A DNA stretch of 64,000 nt from Albifimbria verrucaria (lineage: Eukaryota; Ascomycota; Sordariomycetes; Hypocreales; Stachybotryaceae): positions 310,001 through 374,000 of the forward strand of contig JAHREC010000007.1 in NCBI GenBank assembly GCA_020081605.1. The letters are read 5' to 3'. Positions within the stretch are counted from its first letter, which is position 1. Each line of letters begins with the position of its first letter. This document shows, in pieces, positions 1 to 11,576 of the stretch. Under the pieces are notes generated by a model, which searched no databases, was not told where the DNA came from, and saw only the letters and a program-made list of their open reading frames with translations. A program made the translations under genes and the position numbers.

Positions 1-483
1 TTTGTGATTACCCCGGGCATTGGAACTTTTGAAGGTTACGTCGGCGACGGTGCCCCATGTGGAGCCTCAGCGGACGGCCGTCGCAACGGGATGCCCATTG
101 CGTCTGACCTTTCACCGACACCGGCTGCGCAAGACCTGCCTCCAAACCCTGCTTTCCGAAACATTTACCAAGCCATGAAAAGTTGTCAATCCGACGCGGT
201 AACATATGGCCTCTCTAATGCGTCCCCGGTTGATATGAATATCGACGAGAAATTTCCGCTAGAAGACTTGAAAAAGTTTGTCAAAGCATATGCCAACGGC
301 GATGTTGGTGGGAATTTGGTCACTCTTACATGCGCAGATCTGAAGACATACCAGGAAGCGGACAAAGATCCGGAGAAGTATAACCTGGTGCGAGTTAGGA
401 TGGGAGGTTGGACAGAATTTTACGCCACCATGTTCCCGGCACATCAGGATCAACACCAGCGTAGACAGTATTTCACTCCTTAG
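1..483 (+). CDS. Glycyl radical enzyme (pyruvate formate-lyase-like), C-terminal part
   Basis: The open frame runs in from the window edge and stops at 481-483, so only the last ~160 residues are present. It carries the two C-terminal landmarks of the glycyl radical family: an ADGRRNGMPIASDLSP segment (compare the family's DGRRxGxPLxDGxSP) and, 24 residues before the stop, VRMGGWTEF, which aligns with the RVSGYxxxF radical loop. The radical-bearing glycine would be GGT at 406-408. The active-site cysteine lies upstream, outside the window. Family members use an oxygen-sensitive protein radical installed by a radical-SAM activase, and include pyruvate formate-lyase and glycerol, choline and hydroxyproline lyases or dehydratases. 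The fragment does not show which substrate applies. The family is bacterial and otherwise known mainly from anaerobic fungi and some algae, so its presence beside typical mould genes is notable. No intron is seen in this part. Confidence 0.8.
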   Translation, partial: FVITPGIGTFEGYVGDGAPCGASADGRRNGMPIASDLSPTPAAQDLPPNPAFRNIYQAMKSCQSDAVTYGLSNASPVDMNIDEKFPLEDLKKFVKAYANGDVGGNLVTLTCADLKTYQEADKDPEKYNLVRVRMGGWTEFYATMFPAHQDQHQRRQYFTP

Positions 484-1960
484 TGGTTAACTGATAGTGA
501 GAGAAAATGAATTTGGCGTTGTCAAGACGACATTTGAATCAATTTGTCCAGTGAAATCATTTCTCGTCCAAGAGAAAACAGCTCCAGTGTATTCAACCTG
601 ATGACTCTCTACAATCCATGAAATTTTATTATAATTTGACGAATATGCCATTAACTCGAGTATCAGCGAGTTCATGAGCTATGCTATCATCTTCACTGAC
701 CGGTTATCAGACACTTGATGTGGGTTCCATAATGCCAAATATCAAATCTTGTGTCCCCTAGCCTGGTTTAAAATAAATTATACTGAACGGATCACATACC
801 CAAATATGTATTCAGAATTTGTTTCCCGGATTCAGAAAGCCCCATAGGACTATGCCAAAATTTTCTCTGCAGAGTAACTCGGTACTTGAATATCAGACAG
901 TGGCTGAGTATTTTAGTATGGTACGGAATAACTCTTAATTTCGTTTGGTTGTATTGTCAGATGCGCATTCAGTTGGACTTTGAGAACGATTGTGCTTTGG
1001 TTCTTGTCCAAATAAGTGATTGTAAAACATTGCAACTAATTTTTAAAATTCACAGATTTATTAAGGGGTGTTGTTCAGTGTTCGTACGTGTGATTTTAAA
1101 TGTCATGGTAATAAAGAGCCCTGTGCAGAAAGGGTTGCCCCCAGGCTTGGCAGAAAATGGAAATGCGAATTTATCTCAGATGGAAATCACGCACGTCTGC
1201 TCAATTTAAAATTCGTCCTGTGAGTTAAGGTATTCTGAAGTTTGACGTATCCTGTGAGCATCTCACCCTTAACTGAACATACCCTATATCTAGAGCATGA
1301 AGAGTTTATTGTTTTTGACGCTAATCCCATAAAATACGCGGATGGCCTCGTTCCGTGTCTGCTAAAGGTAAAGCTTCGGGGTAAGGTCACATTGCAGGTC
1401 GGTGTAAGGGATGGAATATAGCCGATTTGAACGCAGTACGCCATCGCACAAACCTGAAGAATCGTGGAATCTAATTCACAGGGTGAATGTTGAAACCAAC
1501 AAGACCAAAGAAATAGGGGAGCTGGTAAATAAATTACGGCCTCTTCTGCGTCCGTTGCACAATGCATTGCAGGGTGCTGTTTAGAGGGCCTGGGTACGTG
1601 GAACTCACTAGCCCACTTCAAACTTGCTCTATCTAGTCGATCAATTTGTTTATTTTTCTTTTTGGTCAACTGTGGCAAGGAGACCTGGTGGAATCTGGGG
1701 TAAACTGCACAACAAGGATTTCGAGTTTCCCAGGATTTGCTGCCTTCCAGGCATCTTATTGGCCTCTCCTCGAACCGAAGCATTAGTGCATTACCCCAGC
1801 TACAAAAGCCGGGCCGATCACATGATCTCTTTAGATGGAGCCTCAGCAGAATTGATTGCGCGCCTCGGTTCATCTCCTTACATCTTTAACTGTGCCCGAC
1901 ATAGACGATACCGCTTACCATATTTTGGCAAAGGGAATGTCAGATTGACCTCCGTACAGG
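484..1960. other. Intergenic, no gene recognised
   Basis: AT-rich stretch between the glycyl radical enzyme and the regulator. It contains a 687-nt open frame on the minus strand (1187-1873), but that frame shows no domain, signal peptide or intron pattern I recognise. It probably includes the 3' region of the first gene and the promoter of the second. Confidence 0.5.
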
Positions 1961-4335
1961 ATGACAGGAAGCCCCTCTAGCCCAGGGAGTGGAGGGATCT
2001 TTTATAACTGTGAGTTGCCAGAAACCGATTACCCCCAGCTCTACCTGCCCCTTCTTCATCTTTGGCCCCTCCCTACTGAACACCTACCTTTATAGTTCAA
2101 ATCGAGGGTGCGGCACAGCAAGAAAGCTCCTCCAGCAGGACGAAATCTGCGTCAAAGAGCGAGAAACCGGTAAAGACCACTCACGCTTGTGCCGAGTGTA
2201 AACGACGTAAGATTCGTTGTGATGGCAATGATCCGTGCCGTCAATGTCTGTTTAATCGCGTCCCCAGGCGCTGTCTTTACGACGAGAGACGCCCCGCGTA
2301 ATAACATCAAGAAAGTGTGCATCCTACGCTCCGCAAGCTCAAACTTCTGAATCTTGAACTGACAAGAGCTACCCGAAGAACTGTTGAAGGTCTCTCACAG
2401 TCACTCGAGGAGTGTCGATCTGTCCTTAATCGCCTGTACCCAAATCAAGAAGTCAGTAGCCTCTTGCATTTGACGCGTCAAGAACTCCTTGATCTTCTCG
2501 ACAAGCCAGCGCTCAATAAGGAGGCATCTTCTTTGCAATCACCACTCCCTGTTCCATCACCCCTGGATAGCTCTGAACATTCCCCACAGACGGCATCCAA
2601 ACACAGCATAACTAACCTCGAGCAAATTCCGAGTGCTGATGCTGAATGGGACGAGGAACGTCGGGAAGGGACCAGATACCCGTTGAAGCTGACGATATCA
2701 ATGCTCTCTCTTTAGCGATGGATAAGCGCGCGTCCTATCTTGGCACATCCTCCATCAAAGCTGCCCTTACAGTAATGCTCAAGATTCAGCCGCGATTAGG
2801 AGATTCTTTGAAACCTACATTAAGCCTCATCGAAACAAAGACGTGTCCACCTCCGTCCCGGCAAAGACCAGATAGTTCCAAAGCCCAATCACCTGTCTAT
2901 GGACCATGGAAAATTCGGAATGTGATTGACGCCTATTTCAAGCGCATCCATATCCTGATACCGATGCTTGACGAAACCGCTTTTCGTACCGAATTTTTCG
3001 AGGGCCATAGAAAAGATTCTGCTTGGCTAGCTCTGGCTAATGCAGTTCTGGCCATGGGAAGCATTGCAGCTAGCAAGTCTACGGATTTCAGTCATTTTAT
3101 TTTTTACAACAAAGCCATGGACCATCTTAGTATTGATGCATTCGGAAGTAGCAGGATCGAAACTGTACAGGCACTGACCATAATTGGAGGCTTTTACCTA
3201 CACTATGTCAATCGTCCGAATATGGCGAATGCGTTGCTGGGCACTACTATGAGGATGGCCTGCGCGCTAGGCCTTCATCGTGAGCTACCTAGTCGTAGTG
3301 AAACTGAAACCGATATCCGCACTGCAGAAGTGCGGCGTCGAACCTGGTGGTCTCTCTTCTGCCTAGATACCTGGGGCAGTACCACCATGGGCCGTCCATC
3401 TTTTGGCCGATGGGGCCCTGCCATCAATGTACAACCGCCCGAACTGGGGATAGATCAGGTAACTCGTAATCAAATCCGCTATTTTCTCTCCTGTCACTAA
3501 TTACTGATAGGCGATGGGCTCTTCCCAGCACATTGGAGTTCTAATCATTATTGAGAATATCAAATTCTGCAAGATTGCAACCCACATTCAAGATGTACTT
3601 GCATCGACGCCGTTCCTAGACTCGAAAGATAGAGAGAGTTTAGATTTGCAGTTGCGAAAATGGTACACCGACCTGCCATGGTTGCTACAGACCACCGCGC
3701 CATGCGTCGAATCATTTTACATTGCGAAATGCGTGATGAAATGGCGTTACCAGAACTTGCGTATGCTTCTGCATCGCCAAGTACTTCTCGCCTTGGCCAG
3801 TGATAAGGCATCCAGCCAAAGCCCCGAGGAACATGCCGCTGTAGAGACTTGTTGGAATACTGCCATGGAGACTATTGGCGATATCTCCAGAGAATGGACG
3901 CGGACACAGATGTTGGGTTGGAACGCGGCGTGGTTTTTGTACCAAGCCGTAATGATACCTCTAGTGAGCTTGTTCTGGCATGCGGATAGCTTTCATGCAC
4001 CTGAATGGCGAAAGTCAATAGAGCTTGTGATAGAACTCCTCGATAAAATGGAGGACTGGTCAGTCACGGCGAGTCGCAGCAGAGACGTCGTGAGGCAGAT
4101 ATACACCTTTATTCTTGAAGGACACAGTGTCCAGATCGATGCCTCACCTCTTAACGATAATTGGGTGGAAGAGGTAATGGGGCGCTACGAGTATCCTATG
4201 TCTCCTCTCGGTTTGGATATGAACATTGCGTCTACGCAGGACTGGGGTGGGACCTTGATGGAATGTTTTGGGCTCCTGCCATGGCCTCTCAAGACAATGA
4301 TGCGGTGTACAACAATAGCCATGAGGGCAACATGA
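1961..4335 (+). CDS. Zn2Cys6 fungal-specific transcription factor
   Basis: ATG at 1961 opens a 16-codon first exon. An 86-nt intron (2010-2095, GTGAGT...TATAG) then joins in frame to the DNA-binding domain CAECKRRKIRCDGNDPC followed by RQC and a final C (about 2188-2274). Two stop codons just after the cluster (2299-2304) are best removed by an intron starting at 2298 (branch CTGAC near 2360, acceptor near 2366 or 2378). The EWDE motif and the fungal_trans region (Pfam PF04082) follow, including the typical GLHRELPSR stretch and a WWSLFCLDTWGS segment. A 52-nt intron (3459-3510) is clear. The frame changes at a GGG run (2668-2670), where one extra G would restore it. The extreme C-terminus is uncertain because another frame continues to 4370. 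It is presumably a nuclear activator or repressor, and nothing in the sequence shows its targets. Confidence 0.8.
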
Positions 4336-5250
4336 CGGCAGAATACGATGTATTGGATTTCCAGGTTTAGTAAGGCTGGAGTGTATACTACAATAGGTAT
4401 AACTAATGCAATAGGCAAGATTATGTCATTGAGGTCACAGTCATTCAAAACCGAGCGCAATTGGATTTGCCTCCAGAAATAAGACATAACGGATAGTTTC
4501 TTTGCATCATCTGAAACTGAAAAGGCATCTCATTGTATTACGACTTGCTATCGAGCATCACAAGGTATTACAAGAAAAGGAGATAAACAAGGCACGCACA
4601 GCAAATGGACCACGAGTCTTGACTCAAGGGTATAGGGAACAAGACTTATCTGTTTAATAGATGTCACCATGTGTTACTCATCCAAAAAGCCTAGAGTAAA
4701 TAATTCGTCTGGAGTTATGAGCAATCTACCAGTTTATGTAGCGGCACAGTCATCTAGGATAATACCTTGCAGCTATGAATTGAAGCACTTGCGACAAAAG
4801 CAATGTTATTAAGAAGAGAATTTGTAAATCACAGATCATACATCAGCAGATGAGCGGCGTTTGAGATAAACGGGCCGGCATGACGCGAGACATTGACTGA
4901 ACTAATTTAATGGGAGGCGCCACACTTGCATGATTGAAGTGAGGTACGTCAACAACCTCGTCGTGTTTAGTGCCTGTAAAGGTAAAGTCCGTTGGAACAA
5001 GTTCAAGTTCGTGGCTGGAAAGGAAGGGAAACACATGAACGTCGGAAGTCCTTTTATCTCAGGCAATTTTTGCCAAGTTCATCAATTAACTTGACTCTCT
5101 TAACCTGTTTCAGACGATCATCTGGAAGTCAGGTGTGGTGATGTTCATTATTATTTGGATATGCTATCGTACATTGACAATTATATTAGAAAGCCACAAG
5201 AAACCATAATTTCCACAAAATTACCTGTCATCCTTTAACTCAGAGTTATC
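4336..5250. other. Intergenic, no gene recognised
   Basis: Region between the convergent ends of the regulator (+) and the opsin-related gene (-). It is AT-rich, and only short frames without recognisable features are present. It likely holds both 3' untranslated regions. Confidence 0.5.
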
Positions 5251-6267
5251 TCAAACTGCAGCCGTGGTGGTGTTCGTAGTGTTAGCGGTTGTCGTAGCCC
5301 CGGTAGTACCAGGGGCTGCTGTGGAACAGGGCGCCGTTGTGTGCTTCTCGTGGAAGACGCCATTGTTGGTGGGGACACGACCGTATTGGGTAAACGCAAT
5401 GTTTAGACGATTATAGTCCCAATGACGAGCGAGGAAGATAACAGCAATTGCCAACACAGGAATCAACAGCAAGTCGAGGATGCCGAAGAAGATAAAGCTT
5501 CTGGTGACACCAATCACGTTTCCTCCATCAGAAACTCCAAAGGCAATGGGATACAGGAACCAGATGAAGTTAGTCCAGCCAGCCAGGCCTGAGTGGTCAC
5601 GGGTGTATCCGAGACGTGTAGCTCCACGGTGACCTTGCGCGAGGGTACTGAAGGCCAGAGCCAGATACGCTGTCGTGCCCAGCGCAAAGAAGCCCCACTT
5701 GTAGTTTGAAGCCGTGTACGCAGAAAAGAGATAAGACAGGACCCTATGTCAAACGTCAGTAAGAATCAACCTTAGAAGAGACGACTTAACACTTACCAAA
5801 TCCAAGAAAGGGCAATATTGTAGATGATAGTTGCCCACGAGACTCCGCTGAGAAGACCAATTGCGATGATCACAACAGGGAATGAAACAACCCAATATAC
5901 GTATTTAGCGAAGAAAATTTGTCGGGTTGTACTGAAAAGCGACACGTTGTTGGCTTGTGGAATCACATCCCAAGCTAAGTCGGAGGCCATAGCAAAGTAG
6001 GCCACGGAGCCGGTAAGGAGGGCAATGGCAAACAGGTAGTGGAAGATCTTTTCACCCGCGCGTGCCCTCCATGTCAAGACAAAGAATACCAACTGCAGAT
6101 TATGTCAGGCTTTCCACGAGACCAATAACCTGGCGTTGCACTTACAAATATAAAGGTAAAAATGGCGAAAACAGCCCAAAGCCAGTCCGATCCACCTTCA
6201 GAAAGATATTCATCGCCCGCAGGAGGTTTGTTCGGAGGGCGTCGTTATCGCGGATAATCAGCCCCAT
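5251..6267 (-). CDS. Opsin-related (YRO2/HSP30-like) seven-helix membrane protein
   Basis: Three exons: 6146-6267, 5797-6092 and 5251-5743, separated by 53-nt introns (6093-6145 and 5744-5796) with GTAAGT donors. The first exon contains GDEYLSEGGSDWLWAVFA, the usual entry to helix A of fungal opsin-related proteins. Helices follow around WRARAGEKIFHYLFAIALL, YWVVSFPVVIIAIGLLSG and later segments. In the last helix the residues FFGILDLLLIPV align with the YCVLDVIAKC segment of retinal-binding fungal rhodopsins. The Schiff-base lysine position is isoleucine, so retinal should not bind. The tail is Thr/Ala-rich. Members of this group are plasma-membrane proteins induced by heat, acid or solvent stress, with an unclear chaperone-like or pH role. 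A one-base loss near 6225 (CC where CCC is needed) breaks the first exon. The start at 6267 is the only ATG that fits. Confidence 0.88.
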
Positions 6268-7728
6268 ATTGTCTCGTCAACTTAAGCCTAGGTATGGTTG
6301 ATATTAATGGATGATGAGCGAAACTTGTTCCACGGCCCCCAAAAATATTTATATTCAATATCAAAGTGGTTGGCGCAATTTGTGTTCGAGTGAGGGCATG
6401 ATCCAACACAGTTTGAAATGGGCCACATGATAGCAATTTATAGTTGAGACATTGACTATAAGTGACGTAAATTACTTGAATGCGTGCTTGAAGTTCTCCA
6501 ATGCGCAAGCATCTTGCCGTGCTCACTGCATATGATGATCATGACTTTGGTCATGTTCACATGACAATAGTTTGGTTGACGAATCACAGGGAATCAATAT
6601 TGCAAATTAGCCTACATCATCAGACTCATGACGACTCGACAGGCGTGATGTATCATGCCATTTCATTTTCTCAATTTGATGTTTCGGGGTGCTGCCGTGT
6701 GTGACAAGGGTGGGATGTGAGATAGCCTTATGCTCCACACGTCATAGACCTCTGTGCCACGTTGAAGAACCTCACTGGCAGGCCATGCATCGATTGGTGA
6801 ACCACCACCGCCACATTCCTCGGCTTACCACTGGATTATGTCACAGAAAATTCGCTGGGGGCGACCAGGCCCTTCTTCATCGTTCTCGTTCATTCTCTGG
6901 CAATTAATGCTTGCTGCCCTATCTCATTGCATGTCCGAAGGCTCCAATTAGGTATCGAAGACAGATCTGATCCAATTAAAACTTGGAAAAAGCTAGTGAC
7001 ATTGATTAGCTAGTAGATTAGCTGATAATAGAAGTCCCAGTATTTAGTAGCTTTACGAAGATCTACATGATGTATCTAGTATTTAGAGTATGATATCGAG
7101 TATCTTCGTGTACTGATATGTTACCCAATTGGATGCTTCAAAAGTAGTTGGCAGCGGACTATCAGCTCCTGAGTTAGAATTTGAAATTAGTGGCATTGGG
7201 CATGCTGCGAAGAGGTGCACTAGATGCGAAGTAACCAATGGATGGCTTCAAATCATTCTGAACCGTTATGCTAGTCCATATTCTGTGGAAATATACAAAT
7301 TGTTTAAGGGGCTTGCTCGTTTCGGGATATAACGTTGGACCATTGATCAGAGGCTCCGAACATGGTCCATTTCCTTTTTAAGGATGGATAGAGCTTTGTT
7401 TTATTCTCTAAAAATTGGCTGGATATCCTCGTCGAATATCTAACTCTTGAAGTTGCATGTTTTTAATTCTCATCAAATCGCTTGGTTCCATGGCCCTATC
7501 TATTACGTTCAAGAGCGCATTAAGTCACGAATCTGGCCGCACCCACGAAGTTATCACATTCCTAAGCATGCCCTGTAATCATCTAATCATCAATGCTATA
7601 TCCCAATTTCGGACTTCAACTTGCGCCTTTCTTTGAAGGCTAACTACAGCCATAGGTCGTGACGACTATTCAAGGAAGTACAGTAGGCTTCAACATAAAA
7701 TTCCCGGGATAATGTGACACGGAGCGCG
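6268..7728. other. Intergenic, no gene recognised
   Basis: Upstream region of the opsin-related gene and downstream region of the acyltransferase gene. A 67-codon frame at 7129-7332 (+) has no recognisable feature. The sequence is AT-rich, with several short near-repeats such as TAGTATTTAGTAG-like strings around 7020-7090. Confidence 0.45.
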
Positions 7729-9283
7729 TCACCGAGAAATATCTAAGACTTCTAACACTATGTTTCTACATCTATACAGAAAGTTTAACGCATCGTCCTT
7801 GTCGTGCCAGGCGGCATTGTATGCTGCCGCTAGACTAAGTTCCCCTTCATGTGTGATGAGGAAGAGTCCATATTGGTTCGACATTTCTTCTCCAGTAACC
7901 CATGGCTTGGAAGCACGAACTCGACCAATTTTGCCTGGAATAATGGCATCAACTTTCCCCAAGCTGGAAATGGTGACGGTCGGACTTTCTCGTGGCGGTG
8001 GCCCTGGAGGAGGAAGCCTTGGCACCTTAGGCAGACCCTTGATGAGTCCAGTCCATATATACGGTGCTAATTGTCCTTGATCTTTATCCTCCTTCACAAA
8101 AACATACAAATCCCGAATTTTAGAAACAACTCGCCTATATTCGGCTTTCCTTTCCTCCGGGCTTGGGGAAGTCGCTGAAATCGCCGGTAGAACGATCTCT
8201 ACTCGGCTGCCTTTGCTAGATCCAGAATGATAGGCAGCCACGGCATGATCTGCGGTGTTGAAAGGATTGAAACAGAATGGACGTTCGTTGCAGAGAAGGT
8301 CAAAGACATAATGGAAGCGTTTCTCCTCGGAGCTTTTCTTCTGTAGATCCCTCATTGCAATTGGAATAGCAGCGTGGAAAAGATGGGTAACGGTGTACCC
8401 AATAGTCTTGCATGCCTCAAGAATCTTGCTGGTTACAAGTTTTGGTATGGTGATTTCAACGCGTTGGTGTTTGCTCGGGACTTGGACTTGTTCGTTCTTG
8501 AATGGTATGCCAAGTGGAGGAAGGTGGCCGGAGCCGGCGTTGGGCCCAAAATACATATGCTCCGAGTACATACGATCGATTCTCTGCTGTAAATCAGGGA
8601 AGCTAGACGTGAGATATTGGCAGCAATGCGGTATGGAGGGCTGAGATTTGCAACCTCCGAGCCGTTTAAAGGAGGTAGTTGATATTTCGGGCCCTGCTCA
8701 AATGCTTCGGACACGTGCCGCAAGATATTTCCCAAGAGAAGCAGAGTTCCCGCACCATCTATTGTCGAGTGGGACGCCCGGAGAACAATGTCACGCCCGA
8801 CCTTGTAAACTCCTTCTCCATCGCACATAATTGGACGGTTAATTACAAAAAGAGTTGGAATATCGGGGATATTGGATCTGAATTTGCAAAGTCAACCCCG
8901 GACTTGAAACCCGATGCTTGCAATAGCGTTGATTCAAGCCAGGATTGTCTCTCCCTAGCGTCTCTGATGCTGCAATATGTCTTGTAAAATCTTTCTGTGT
9001 CATGATCGTACTCTATTTTCGAAGCTATTGTGGGATGGTGGTGCCGAACAACAGTCCAGGCATTCTTCAACGCTGAATCAACTTGCCGAGTGGCATCTTC
9101 TGAAGTAGCCGCATATGTCTCAAAATCCATCGATAAATGGCCTGTGATTTCGAATGGTTGCCGACCACCTGAGTCATGAAGCCTCGCGACATGGGCCCAA
9201 AAGTGCTCAACCTCATCAAGGTCTCTTTGCCAAATTAGAGGCGAATTTTCGCGCCATATGAGATTCTCGAGGTTTATTTCCAT
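7729..9283 (-). CDS. TRI3-like O-acetyltransferase (HxxxD condensation-fold family)
   Basis: A single-exon gene of about 515 codons starting at 9283. The HxxxD catalytic motif appears as RASHSTIDGAG about 170 residues in. The second half has the long TRI3-type body ending in a conserved SNQYGLFLITHEGEL stretch. TRI3 enzymes acetylate the C-15 hydroxyl of trichothecenes. Relatives across ascomycetes acylate other alcohols, and no terpene synthase or other trichothecene gene is visible here, so the substrate is unknown. The frame is interrupted twice: at a four-base run (8865-8868 on the plus strand) and near 8605-8612. Both are one-base losses with conserved sequence on each side. As written, the gene would give only truncated products. 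Whether the breaks are genuine is addressed in the findings. It sits head-to-head with the FAD-linked oxidoreductase at 10082. Confidence 0.72.
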
Positions 9284-10081
9284 TCTGGTAAGATGTGCTT
9301 ATATTTCAAGTCGAACAAAGGGTCGGGTTGTCACAGAGGAAGAGGTGGCGCCAACTTGGTATTAAAGAGAAAGAAGAGAATAAATATCACTAAATATGCC
9401 GCATGAGCATACTATATAGAAAATGTTGATGGTGAGTCAGGAAACACCTTGACTGGCAATGCCTCCGAGTTCCTCGCACCCGTGAAAGGCAGTCACCGCG
9501 TCGTTGTCCATCGTGAACGCAATGGCGGGTTCACGCTAATGCAACCTGCTGACAGGTTTTGTCCATCGCAGTGGGGTAGATCTTTTGTTTGGGGAATATT
9601 GCATTTACCAGGCGTTTCAATAACCAAAACGTGGTGTAACAATACCTACCCCAGAGGTTGACAAAAAATTGAAAAGGGGTTTTTCAATGAGAGGAAGAAC
9701 ATGACGAGCACGAGACCACTCCTTTAGAAAAACAGTACCATCGGCAAGCGAGTATAAATACGCTCAGGTTAAGTTTGTGTTCGAGTTCCATATTGGATAT
9801 TGCAAAATAGCGCACTTTAACACAGTCGAGTCGATTTGTTTCACTAGCATCTAGCAGACCTAATTACAAACGTTGAAATGTAGCTTGACCCTAACCCAAT
9901 TATCTCTAGATTGAAATTGCCGTTATATGTATTAAAAGCGACTCTAACACCCCTGATAGCCCGTAGCTTGGCCCACTACTTCAGCTGCATCCCCTCTTTC
10001 AGATCATGCTCGTTCTGCTTGGCATTCGCTTTGCGTTTTCACTCTCCAAACGACGCTCATAATAACCAGAACGTTGCAGCC
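9284..10081. promoter_or_regulatory. Divergent promoter region with TATA-like element
   Basis: About 800 bp separate the start codons of the TRI3-like acyltransferase (-) and the FAD-linked oxidoreductase (+). A TATAAATA element at 9753-9760 lies ~320 bp before the rightward ATG. A shared intergenic region would allow co-regulation of the two genes. No known factor site could be assigned. Confidence 0.4.
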
Positions 10082-11576
10082 ATGGCGTCCACTGAGGAAG
10101 CGATCCTCGCCAGCCTCAACGAAGCGGGTCTGGGCGAGGTCCTGCTACTACCTTCTGATCCACAGTATGACCAGAGCATAGCCAGCTATTGGTCCCAGAG
10201 CGCGCAGCTTCGGCCTTGGGCCATTGTCCAGCCACGAAATACCGATGAGGTGTCACGCTTTGTCAAGGCCATCATTACCGTGCCTGGTGCTCGCTTTGCC
10301 ATACGTAGTGGGGGCCACATGAACTCGCCAGGATCCAACAACATCATCGATGGGGTAACGCTTGATCTATCCCGCATGAATGAAGCCAAGTTCGACCACA
10401 CCACCCGCTTGGCTTCGGTGCAGCCTGGAGCACGATGGAAGGATGTGTATTCCGTGGTCGAGAGCCATGGTGTCATGGTCACTGGTGGTCGCATCGGTGA
10501 CGTCGGTGTAGGTGGATTCCTTACAGGCGGGGGCTTGTCATTTTTCAATTGTCGCACGGGGCTCGCATGTGCCTCAGTGGCATGTTACCAGGTTGTACTT
10601 GCGAACGGCAACATCGTGGAGGCCAACAAAGACAACAACGCAGACCTCTTTCGGGCACTTAAAGGGGTGGCAATAACTTCGGCATTGTAACCCGTTTCGA
10701 TCTCGAAACATTCGAGCTCAAGGATCTCTGGGGAGGATTTGCCGCGTACTCGAACCAAGTCGGGCCTGCCCTTCTCGATGCTTACTCGGACTTCATGCAC
10801 CACGTGCAGGAAAAGGCCAATGGGGCCTTCATGCTGTTCTGGACCTACGACTCGTCGAAGGATGACACCTCCTGGATGGTTGTCCTCATGGATTTGGATG
10901 GTACACCCCGTGACAAAATGTTTGAGAAAGTGCTAGCAGTTCCAGCCAATTTTGCAAGTCTAGGGACAACTAAAATGTCGAAGATAACAAGCGAGATCGT
11001 AGTGCCTCCAGGAAAATAGTAAGTACACCGAGTGTCGACATACCCTTTCAGACAAAATTACTAAGTGCGATGTGGAATAGCAACTCATGGCGAACGCTTT
11101 GCTTCAAGTACAACGACGAGCTTATGCAGAAGACGCACTTGCTCTCATTGGAACTTATCCAAGCAGTGCGAGGATTGAACATACCAGGCCACTTTTCACT
11201 TCAATTTGTTGCTCAGCCAGTACTCTCCAGCATTGCAACTCACTCGAAGACTAAAGGAGCCGACACGATGGGCCTTGGCGACGTGACTCATGATTCCGTC
11301 ATGATCTTAATCATGGCGGAGTTCGACAACGTAGAGCTACAGCAAGCCACGGAAGGACTAATGAAAGATATGTTGGATCAAATCCAAGGGCTAGCTGGCT
11401 CTTTGAACGCACACACCGATTGGCTCTATCTGAATTACAGCCACGCAACCCAGAATCCTCTAACAAGCTATGGTAGAGCGGCCGTGGATAAACTGAAAGA
11501 GGTTTCGGCAAAATATGACCCCGCCAGGGTGTTTCAAGAGATGGTGCCGGGTGGTTTTAAAATACCGATGACCTAG
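10082..11576 (+). CDS. FAD-linked oxidoreductase (berberine-bridge/PCMH type)
   Basis: I chose the ATG at 10082 (CAGCCATGG context). The open frame extends further upstream but only through non-conserved sequence. The FAD-binding PCMH domain (PF01565) spans roughly residues 35-215. It includes RSGGHMNSPG, whose histidine normally carries the 8-alpha covalent FAD, and the GRIGDVGVGGFLTGGG loop. The second FAD-linking cysteine of bicovalent members is absent from this loop. A 62-nt intron lies at 11019-11080 (GTAAGT...GGAATAG). The protein ends in the usual KYDPARVFQEMVPGGFKI-type tail, with a total of ~475 residues, normal for the fungal short form. The frame breaks at GGGG (10664-10667), and a fifth G gives the conserved GGGNNFGIVTRF. 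Such enzymes oxidise alcohols, amines or C-H bonds, often in secondary metabolism. No secretion signal is evident from this start. Confidence 0.88.

Noticed and set aside
886..1209. 107-codon plus-strand frame
   Set aside because: Low-complexity hydrophobic translation of AT-rich DNA with no recognisable feature.
1187..1873. 228-codon open frame on the minus strand
   Set aside because: No domain, signal peptide, intron pattern or conserved motif. Composition looks like chance in an intergenic region upstream of a well-supported gene.
7760..8644. Plus-strand frames over the acyltransferase
   Set aside because: Antisense shadows of a well-supported minus-strand gene.
9911..10081. Upstream extension of the FAD oxidoreductase as a signal peptide
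   Set aside because: The extension has no ATG at its beginning and is not conserved in character. The ATG at 10082 has a good context and the usual family start.
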